From: RGIG3002 sp964449325
GTDB lineage: Bacteria > Bacillota > Clostridia > Lachnospirales > Lachnospiraceae
Length of the DNA: 64,000 nucleotides
NCBI GenBank assembly: GCA_964449325.1
Contig: CAYUYJ010000008.1
Span: forward strand, 1-64,000
Reading direction: 5' to 3'
The position numbers and the translations under genes are program-made. Below, piece after piece: positions 33,366 to 43,800 of the stretch (within the stretch, counting starts at the first letter, position 1; every line of letters starts with the position of its first letter). The notes under the pieces were generated by a model, which was not told the origin of the DNA, searched no databases, and worked only from the letters and a program-made list of their open reading frames with translations.

Positions 33366-34772
33366 ATGAAACCCTTTATGGACAAAGATTTTTTACTTTC
33401 CACGGACACGGCAAAAACTCTTTTTCACGATTTTGCCGAAAAAACTCCGATTCTCGACTATCACTGCCATATTAATCCGAAAGAAATCGCAGAAGACAGA
33501 CAGTTTGACAACATTACGCAGGTGTGGCTTGGCGGCGACCATTATAAATGGCGTTTCATGCGTTCCTGCGGTGTAGAGGAATATTACATTACCGGAGAAG
33601 CTCCCGATAAAGAAAAATTCTTCAAATGGGCAGAGTGCCTTGGTAAAGCAATCGGTAATCCGCTGTTCCACTGGAGTCATCTGGAATTACAAAGATACTT
33701 CGGTTACAACGGCGTACTGAATAAAAACACCGCAGAAGAAGTCTGGAATCTCTGTAATGAAAAGCTTGCTCAGAAATCCATGAGTGTACGCAACTTAATC
33801 AAGCAGTCCAACGTTACTTTAATCTGCACCACGGATGACCCCGTAGATTCTCTGGAATGGCACAAAAAAATTGCTGAGGATGCTTCCTTCGATGTACAGG
33901 TTCTTCCTGCATGGCGTCCCGATAAGGCGATGAATATCGAAAAACCGGATTACACAGCTTATCTGGATAAGCTTGCTTCTGTAAGCGGCATAAAAATTGA
34001 TTCCTTTGCTTCGTTAAAGGAAGCTTTGAAAAATCGTATGGAATTTTTTGCTTCCATGGGATGTTCTGTTTCCGACCACGCTTTGGAATATGTAATGTAT
34101 GTTCCTGCTGATGATGCAGAACTGGAAGGTATTTTCAGCAAACGTTTACAGGGAAAGGAACTTTCCAAGGAAGAGGAATTGAAATTCAAAACCGCATTCA
34201 TGCTCTTTGTGGGCAGAGAATATAACCGTTTGAACTGGGCTATGCAGCTTCACTACGGATGTAAACGCGACAACAATACTCTCATGTTTGAAAAACTGGG
34301 ACCGGATACCGGTTACGACTGCATCAACAACTATGCTCCTTCTGCGCAGATGGCAGATTTCTTAAATGCATTAATTAAAACCGACGAGCTTCCCAGAACC
34401 ATTATTTACAGTCTGAATCCAAACGACAATCAGGCAATCGGCACAATTTTAGGTTGCTTCCAGGATTCTACTGCAGTAGCGAAAATCCAGCAGGGAAGTG
34501 CATGGTGGTTTAATGACCACAAAACGGGTATGCAGGAACAGATGATTTCTCTTGCAAATCTCGGCAATCTTTCCGGCTTTGTGGGAATGTTGACCGACTC
34601 CAGAAGCTTCCTGTCCTATACAAGACATGAATATTTCAGAAGAATTCTTTGTGATTTAATCGGCACATGGGTAGAGAACGGAGAATTCCCGGCAGATATG
34701 GATACTTTGAAAGAAATCATAACGGACATATCTTACTACAACGCAGTCAGATATTTCGGATTCAATCTGTAA
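33366..34772 (+). CDS. uxaC: Uronate isomerase (glucuronate/galacturonate isomerase)
   Basis: UxaC converts D-galacturonate to D-tagaturonate (and glucuronate to fructuronate), the first step of the pathway completed by UxaB and UxaA. The 468-residue amidohydrolase-fold protein shows the metal-binding DYHCHI near residues 31-36, TDDPVDSLEWH near 157, LQLHYG(C)KRDNN, and the C-terminal MLTDSRSFLSYTRHEYFRR. Length is standard. GGAGG precedes the ATG. It probably shares the LacI transcript or has a weak promoter in the 86-nt gap. Confidence 0.96.
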   Translation: MKPFMDKDFLLSTDTAKTLFHDFAEKTPILDYHCHINPKEIAEDRQFDNITQVWLGGDHYKWRFMRSCGVEEYYITGEAPDKEKFFKWAECLGKAIGNPLFHWSHLELQRYFGYNGVLNKNTAEEVWNLCNEKLAQKSMSVRNLIKQSNVTLICTTDDPVDSLEWHKKIAEDASFDVQVLPAWRPDKAMNIEKPDYTAYLDKLASVSGIKIDSFASLKEALKNRMEFFASMGCSVSDHALEYVMYVPADDAELEGIFSKRLQGKELSKEEELKFKTAFMLFVGREYNRLNWAMQLHYGCKRDNNTLMFEKLGPDTGYDCINNYAPSAQMADFLNALIKTDELPRTIIYSLNPNDNQAIGTILGCFQDSTAVAKIQQGSAWWFNDHKTGMQEQMISLANLGNLSGFVGMLTDSRSFLSYTRHEYFRRILCDLIGTWVENGEFPADMDTLKEIITDISYYNAVRYFGFNL

Positions 34773-34792
34773 ATCATAAAACTCTTAATAAA

Positions 34793-34850
34793 AAGCCTTT
34801 CCGGTAGGTCTGCCTGTCAAAGCAGTCCCTTCCCTGGAAAGGCTTCTTTT
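34793..34850. terminator. Bidirectional terminator between uxaC and the giant pilin-like gene
   Basis: AAGCCTTTCC (34793-34802) pairs with GGAAAGGCTT (34836-34845). T runs follow on the plus strand and, read on the minus strand, after the other arm. It serves both convergent genes. Confidence 0.8.
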
Positions 34851-37800
34851 TACTCTTCTGTGTCTTTTTCTTCTGTATCGTTTTCTTCTTCCCTCATCGG
34901 CACAGATGGTATTGCATTCCTCTGCGCCGACGAAGTCATCATGGAATTATTGTTTGCTGTTCCTGTTGTGTTTGGTTCCTGTATCGAAAATTCTTTTGTA
35001 TTCTCGTCAGAATCCGTCCATACCACAGCCTCCTCTGTTTTCACTCCGAAGCTTAAGTAAACCTTCATCTGCTTTCCGGCATTCTCCTTCGGAATATCTG
35101 TTATCGTAATCGTTCCTGTACCGGTAGCCGTTATTGGTTCACCGCTTTTTTCCAGCACGGTGGTTTCTGTCTCAGTACCATCTACTCCAGTTTCAACCGA
35201 AACAATTTTTATGTTTACACTGCCTGCCGGTTCTGCTACGGCGGCTGTCCACGGTACTTGTAACGTATAGGTATCCGTATCCACATCCAATGCTGCTGTG
35301 ATTTCTCCTATTGTCGGTGCCTGCAGCCGTTTTTTCGGTACGGCCAAACGCAAGGTTGCTGCATCAGACGGCAGACTGACCGAGGCATCCACAGGTATAT
35401 TGGCAACTCGCATCGTTAACATCTGTCCTGCATAGGCAGATAAATCTACCGCTGCCATACTTTGTGTCGTAGAAGAAGCAGTTGTTTCACTCCATACAAT
35501 CGTTTCACTGCCCCCGCCATCCACGGATACCAGTTCCACTATCTGTTGTTTTATGTCACTGCTGCCCGTCAAAGTCCAGCTTAGTTCATAAGCAGCTGAT
35601 GCAAATTCGCTATCTAAAAGAGAAACGATACTACTTTCCGTCAGTTCTTCTCCGCCAACTGTTACCTTCAATGCAGTAGGAGCAGCAAGCTTATTGGCCG
35701 GAATGGTAACACTGATTCCCTGTTCCATCGCCGAATCGGAATAAATATCATTTTTCGATACGGCAGTCACACCGGTACGGAAGGTTTTTCCTTCATTTCC
35801 GCTAAACGGAATCCGAATTTCTACCGGTCTTGCCTCATCATAAGCAATCGTAACCTTCTCTCCCAACAATTCATTGGTATCATTTGCATTTATCTGCTGT
35901 AATACAAAACCACTGCAATCCTCTGCGGTCAATTCCGCCGGAACGGTAAAGTCAACCTTGTAAACCAAGTCACTTCCGTCTACTCTGTCAAAGATTGTTG
36001 TAATATTGCTTACTTTCGGTAATGCACTTCCTTTCTGCATGCTGTGAACAGAAGGGTCTGAATTCAATCTGGTCACGTTTTTGTTTTCCTTTGTTCCGAT
36101 TCCTTTTCTTACCACAGAAACTTCAATGGTGTCACTCTCCTTTATAGAAGTGGTGTCCACAACATAATATCTGTCCGTTGTCTCTATGGAATCTTTCACC
36201 GTGACTGCACCGGTGTCTGCATCCTGAATGCGTAGTGTCACAAGGTAGATTTCATTCGGAAGTCCCTTTCCGTCTGCCCAGCTGTCCGTCCATTTATAGG
36301 TCCACTTATCCGGCTCGTTCGGATTCTCCACACTGCGTGAAATGGTATCCACAGGATAACCTTTCTTGATTAATGAAATCTCAGCACTCGCCTCTTCGGA
36401 GTCCATGAAATATTTCGCCGCGTCACTGTCATTTTTTATTGCCTGTATCGTATAATTCAGCTTTAGTGGCTCCTCTTCCGGTGCGAGATTGACTGCCAAC
36501 TGCCCTTCCCCGTCTCCAAGCATCACTTCCTTCGGTATGGTCAGACTGCCTGTTTTGCCCAATAGCTCGCCGCTATCTATATCAATCACTTCCTGCAATT
36601 CCGTTACTGCCACAGTTTCCTGCCATTTCTTTCCGTTCGCCGGATTCGTCACCGTAACCAGATAATGGTCAATTGCTTCTTCCGGTGATGTGGACGCGGT
36701 AAAACTAATGGTATAACTCGGTGTATCCGCATCCTTTTCCCAATCAATGCCTCCCACATATTCTGCCTTTAAATCCGTAGGAGGATTCAACGGTACTTCC
36801 GCCTGAATCCGGAAGCTGTGATTGCCGGACAAGGATGTTGTGTAACGGTAATAGCTGCTGTTACTTTCCACAACCTCCCTCATAACACTTCCGTCACTGT
36901 TTTTCGCAATCGCTTTTACTTCCCAATAATGATACTGATGCGTGGAACGGTTGGCATTGAAAATATCCAATGTACTATAATCCAGCGTAAAGGTTCCGTC
37001 ATCTGCAATCTTGTCCGCTTCTATTTCCCATGTATGGGAAATACTGCTTCCGGTCTGGTTTTCCTTCTGGTTAAAGTTATCTTTAATCTCAAAATGAGCA
37101 AGACCGTTTACCAGTTTTTTATAAACCTCCAAATTCTGTAACGCTGCCGGAAGCGTACTGTAAATCTCGGCTGCGCTCTTTTGATATTCCTCCCAGTTCG
37201 TAATCCGGAAAGTCACCTGTGGTCCGTCTTGTCTTACCTCTTCTATCTGTGGGATAAGGAGCGGCGGCATTACAATAAAGTCACATACATTTCCCAAATC
37301 ACTCTGTACGGTATAAATAATGTTACCGTTTTCTGTTTCTTCTTCCGAACCATAAGCAATCAGACCGACCTGAAGAGGTTTACCGACATAATTTTCATAA
37401 TCGGCAATTTCTTTTACATTGAACGGAATGTCATACAACTGTCCATCCATGGTAACCGGGAGCCTTCCGGTGGAATAAATGGCATTTTCCTCTTTAAAAT
37501 CCGTACAGTTACTGTCAAACAAAAACATCTGTATTTCTTCACAGAAGCCCGGCATCTTGGTAATGTGAAGGGTATAATTATACTCTTCTCCTGCCGTCAC
37601 ACCGCTTGTTTCCGGTACAGGCAGCTTGTACTGGTTATATTTTTTGATAACGTTCCCAATAACAGTATTCAGATTGTCCCATCCCGCCGTAGACCCCGGC
37701 GCGCTTCCCTGAACGCATTGATACATTTGCTTATAGGCTTCTTCTGTCCAGTGGAAACGTTCTTCTGTCAGAAGCTCTGCTGTACCTGTTCCGGCAAAGC

Positions 37801-40800
37801 CAAACATCTGATCATTACTGTCCTGCCAATAGCCGTTCTCCGGCTCGTTTCCTATTGCCAAAGTCTGTGACGGCTGCTGATAAGGTATGGAAGTACCCGT
37901 CCTGTTCTTAAAGTAGAAGGAGTCCTTAACTGCCAGAGCCGTTTTCTCATTACTTCCTGTTGAAAGCACATCATTTCCGTGGTCTCTATAGCCTACCACG
38001 CCACCCAGATAAAATTCCTCACTGCTTTCAAAATGTACCTCACCAAAGTTATAACAATTGACAAGCACACCCTGCTGTCCTTCCTTTTTTGCAAAACCGG
38101 CAATACCGCCTGCTGCATTTTCGGGACGAACCTTGTCACTCCAGTTCGTTCTCGTGACATCTGCTACATTCACCGCACTTTGTATGGTTGCGGATTGTAC
38201 TCTTCCGGCAACACCGCCCACCATCTTTTCACCGTTTACGGCAAGCGTATTTATCATCAAATCCATATCCGCATTATTAGCATCGGCAACACTGACTAAC
38301 TTACAGGTAATTCCGTTTGCAAAGCCAACAATGCCGCCCACTGCCTCTTTTCCTGACACGATAGCTGTCCCGCTTGCGTTTTCCGTCTTGCAGGAATAAA
38401 TCAGACCACGGCTTTCACCTGCCACACCGCCTACATTACTGCCAATATTCATGGAGGTCTTGACACTGCCTTTATTGGTACAATACCGAAGCTTCGCATC
38501 TTCCTCTACCAAGCCCGCTATACCGCCGATATTATAGTCCTGCTTCTGGGCACGGGCATAGTTTTTGTAATACCAGTTCCAGTCTGTTGTATTCCGGTTT
38601 CGTATATCATTGGACAAATCCAAATCCATTTCGTTGACACAGGCTTCTACCAGTGCTCCGTCGCTCTTGATGCTGCCTACAATACCGCCAATATTATAAA
38701 GCTGTATATTACTGCTTGTGATTTGTTCCAACCGCACCGTACCTTTATTCGTACATGCAAGTAAATCCGGCGCATGGTCACTTCTGCCACTGTCACCAAT
38801 GAGTCCTGCAATCCCTCCTATATCATGAATCAGCGTCGCATTTTTCGTGCCGCTTGTTCTTGTTTCCGTTAACAGGATATTTCCTTCGTTGACAAAATTT
38901 CGAACAGTTGTCCCGCTTTTGAAATAGCCGATACAGCCGCCGATTTCATGCACCTGTTCATTATAAGAATCACCGGTCGTATTCGGATAAATATCACCGT
39001 AATTCGTACAATCCCGATAAATAAGGTTGTCTGCCGATGCACCGGCATTGATATTCAATTTTCCGATAATTCCGCCAATCCGATATTTTCCGGCAAGCGT
39101 ACCCTCATTACTGTTATTTTCTATCAACGCAACCCTTTGCCCTGCTGTTTCTCCTATGATACCACCAAGACTTTCCTGTGCCGTCAAATTTGCCTTATTC
39201 GTACAACTACTGATTTCTGCCTTGGTATTCGATGCAATCCAGCCGGCAATTCCACCTACTCTTCCGGCATTTGGTGCATAGATAACCCCTTCATTGGTAC
39301 ATCCCGTAATCGTATCACTGATACTGTCGCTGCCGGTATAGGAATTGATTCTTCCCACAATTCCTCCGATTTCCGCATATTCATATCGGACACTTCTTTT
39401 ATCTGTAATTGTACCGTAATTGGTAATACCGGTTACCTGAATCTGTCCGCCGTCACCGATAATTCCTCCGGTAAGGCTTGCTACCCGTTTCACATCCAAT
39501 AAGGTAATCGCACCCCGGTTTTCCACTGCGGTCACTTCCAGCCTTCTGGCATAGCCCAAAAGTCCTCCGGTCACCTTTGCTTTGGACACAATGGCACCAT
39601 AATTGCCACAATCATGGACATTCGCCAAATTCGTTGAAGAAGGAACGTTAAGGCTGCCGATTAATCCACCCACATTTTCTACGCCCAGTGAAATTCTTCC
39701 GTAATTGTAAATCTTGCTGATTTCCTGCCTGGTTCCTTTTTCATAGGAACCGATAATACCACCGATATTCTTTCCTACTGCTACATAAGAAGCATCATTC
39801 AGGCTTCCTATCGTTCCATAGTTGTACAAATCCGAAATATCCGTCACGCCGGTCTGGTAGGCACTTCCTACAATACCTCCTAATGCCTGAACGGTGGTAA
39901 ATTTTGCATCTCCCCTTACATTGGCAACACCTGCCGGCGCACCATCATACCCATTTCTGTGATATCGGAAAGGATTTTTCCCGGAATTTCCTTTTCCGTA
40001 AAATTTCACAGAACCATAGCAGCCGCCTACGCGTACTCCGCCGGAAACTTTAGCAAGATTAGTGTAGTACTTATCCACTGACAAGGGCTGTTCCGTGCTG
40101 CCTGCAGTCTCTTTTACCAGTACCTCATGCCCTGCACTTGTTGAACCTGCAAGACCGCCTACATTCATTCCTCCTTCGATCAAAGCTCTTTCGGTGACTG
40201 CCGAATAAAATCCGTTCTCGTTTCGGTAGACAATAATCGTTCCCTGACTGACTCCTACAAGTCCGCCGACACCGCCACTCGAAACGGCGGTATTCTCCTT
40301 ATTTCCATAGCCGCTTATGGTGCCGTCAAACAAACAGTTCTCCAATGTAATGGCTTTTCCTCTGATTTGTTCGGTTTCTCCGATAATGCCGCCTACACAC
40401 TGATTCTCTGAAGATCCATTTCTGGTAACCTCAATCGTTCCTGCAAAGGTATAATCCTTCAACCGCTCCGCACCGGAACTGTCTCTCCCGATTATTCCTC
40501 CGATTCTGGATTTGTTTAAGGAAACCTCCTTCGTCCGAATCGGAACTGTTACCAGACGGGTATCACTTTCCGTATTGCTCAAGAGCCCTTTGTTATGACC
40601 AATCAGACCGCCAACTACATGACATCCGGCAATCTGATTCGATTCCGGCGTACCTAAATAGCCTTTTCCCACTGCTTCATTCACATTTTTGGAAGCACAT
40701 TCTTCTATCCGTCCCGCAGACTCATTGATACCCGTAATGCCACCGATTGCCGCCAGTTCATTGACCGTAACCGCACCCGCTACAGAACCGTAATTGACGG

Positions 40801-43800
40801 ATTTCTTCACCGTACCAAAGTTGTCACCTGCAATACCTCCTGCGGTGGAATAATCACTTTCCGCCATTCCGAAATGCACACACTCTAATACAATACCTTT
40901 ATTTTCTCCGGTGATTCCGCCTACCTTACAGCCATTCTTATGCCCTGTAACAATTCCGTAATTTTCACATTCTTCAATCGAAATTCCATCTGCTATCGAA
41001 CCGGTAATTCCTCCTGCATTTCCTGCATAGGATGTTTCTATCTGTACTTCACTGTAATTCTTACAGTTGATAATTTTCGTTGCATTATGTCGTCCGACAA
41101 TACCGCCCACTTCATTTCTGCCTATTACTCTCTTTGCATGGCTTTCCAAATCGGAGATGATGGTTGCATCGTCGTCAGCCGTACCGATAACCCCTTGATT
41201 ATCGCCGATAAAACCGCCTACATACTCGTAACCGGCTATGGTTGCCGTATTTCCTAAGGAAACCAGCTCTATCTGTCCCTTATTCAAGCCGGCAATTCCT
41301 CCGGTACAATCTTTACCAATGATGGTTCCCGAAGAAATACATGCTGTTACATCAGAACTGCCTCTGCGATCTTCAATAACACCGGGAATCTTCTTTGCCT
41401 TGCTTCCGTCACCGGTAATGATTCCCTTCTCATCATTGGTTCCGGCAATTCCTCCGGTGTTGTTACCGCCCTGTACCTTGGCATAGGTGCTGGAAACACA
41501 CTGTACGACATAATTACTGTTTAAGCCCACCAGACCACCTACGCTATGCTCTCCGGTAATTCCTTTTTCACTGTAATTTTCATCCTTACCTATCGTACAG
41601 AATTGAACGTATCCTTCATTGACCTCACAGATACCGCCCAGATATTTACTCGGTGAAATAACCGAACCGTCATTGATACATTTATGAATGATACCGCTCT
41701 TACTGTTTCTTCCGGTAATTCCGCCTACAAAATAGTAACCGTCATCCGTATCATTGTTTTCCTTCACAACCTCAATTTTTCCATAATTTAAGGAATCTAT
41801 AATATAAAGCGGCGACTTCTCTCCATTATAGCCCACGATTCCTCCGAGATAACGCTTCGCATAAACCTCCGCATGGTTCTGACAGCCACGGAATATGGTT
41901 GCCCCTTCGGTGGTATCCGTTCCACCGCTTTTTCGCTCATATTCATCAAAGGCACTGTTTTCTAAAGGCTTGATTTCCCCCGCAAAAAGACCTGCCATAT
42001 CCTGTCCGTTATGTAACCTTGTATTATAACCCAAAATACCGCCTACATACGCAGTTCCTTTCACAACACCGGAATTTCCGGTTTCCTCATCAATTCGCGT
42101 TACAAGAAGGGAGATTTCCGTATCTGCGTTTCCCTGCGCAATATTCAGACCGATAATTCCTCCTACGAAATAACCGCCCCTGACTTCCATTCCTTCGGTA
42201 AAAGCAATGTTGTTCAGCGCTTCTGCACTGGTATTCAATCCGGCAATACCGCCCGCACCGATTCCGTTTGCCCATACCCGTCCTTCTACCTTCTGGATAC
42301 TGGTAATGGCACCGCAGTTAAGTCCTGCAACACCGCCTACAAAATCGTAACCCAAAATACCGGAATGAATTGTTGCCACGGTGCTGTTTCCCTGAATCTT
42401 ACCAAAGTTTGCTCCCGCAATACCGCCTACACAGTCTGCATTTGCAATACTGTCCATATAAGTCTCATCTGCCAGTTTGTCCTTCAGGTAATCCACTTCT
42501 TCCAGCTTTACCACGCTGTTGGATGCATGAATAATCCCATAATTTATCCCCGCAATACCACCGGCATAACGCTCATAAGCATAAACAAACCCATAGTTTT
42601 CACAGGACTGAATCTGCATCCCGGTGTTCAAGGCTTCAAATCCGGGCTGTAATAATTCATTATAATACCCCGCTGCTTCTCTCTCCCGTGTAAAACTGTA
42701 ATCTCCGATGCCACCATTATTTCCGGTAATCCCCCCTGCCAGAGAAGAAGCAAAAATCGTGGCATAATTTTTATACTCTGTAATCGTCTGTTGCTCATTG
42801 GTTCCGGTAACACCACCCGCCGAATCTGTGGTAGCTGCCACCAGTCCCCTGATTTTTCTGTCTTCAACGGAAACATTCGTAAATATGCCGTCCCGGTAAG
42901 ACAATGTACCTTGATTTTTACCTGCAATACCGCCCACATTCCGGTGTCCCGTTATCCCGTTTTCACATCCGCAGGCTGCAATCAGACCGGTTTCTTCATT
43001 CCAGCCTGCAATACCGCCTACATTCAGGCCCGAATATACCGGCACTCCGCCGCCCTGTTCTTTTGTTTTCTCAATTCCGGCAAAGCATTCCTGTATCATC
43101 TCCTGCACGGACGTTGTCTGATTCTCTGACTCTCTATAAAAACATGCCTTTACATCACCGGCATTACGTCCTGTAATACCACCGATATTTTCCACATATT
43201 CCGGGTCAGTCTCATTCTTTTCCAAAAAAATAAGGGTTTTTACTTCACACTTTTCGACTACAGCAGCTTCTCCGTTTCTGCCGACAATACCGCCGAAGTT
43301 TTGGTAAACGGCAGGTACACCCGTACCACCGCCGGACACAGCCTGTCCGTAGTGGGAACCGTCCGTCTTCTTAAGGGTTTTCAGTTCATTGTTGTTCACT
43401 ACATCGGTAATCTTACCGCCCTCTGTCGTGGGAAATACCCCCAGAATACTTCCTTCTTTTGCAAAGTTTGCACCGGCTATACCGCCTACATTACTGATAC
43501 CGGTAACCGTCTTACTGCCTGTTTCCATATTGGAAATCTCACCTCGGTTGACACCGGCTACACCACCGATATACCAGCCTGCTGCAAGACTTTCTCCACT
43601 CTCCATTTCCTTACCGGTAAAGGATACTCCTGTCGGTGCGTCCATACCGCTTACGGAGGTTTCCACTGTTTTTACACTTCCCGAAAAAATCTTTGCATCC
43701 TTCTTGTTATATCCGGTAATACCGCCCGCATAGCAGGACGCTTCAATCTTTTCTGCTCTGACACTGACATTTTGGAGGCTTCCCAGATTACAGCCGGTGA

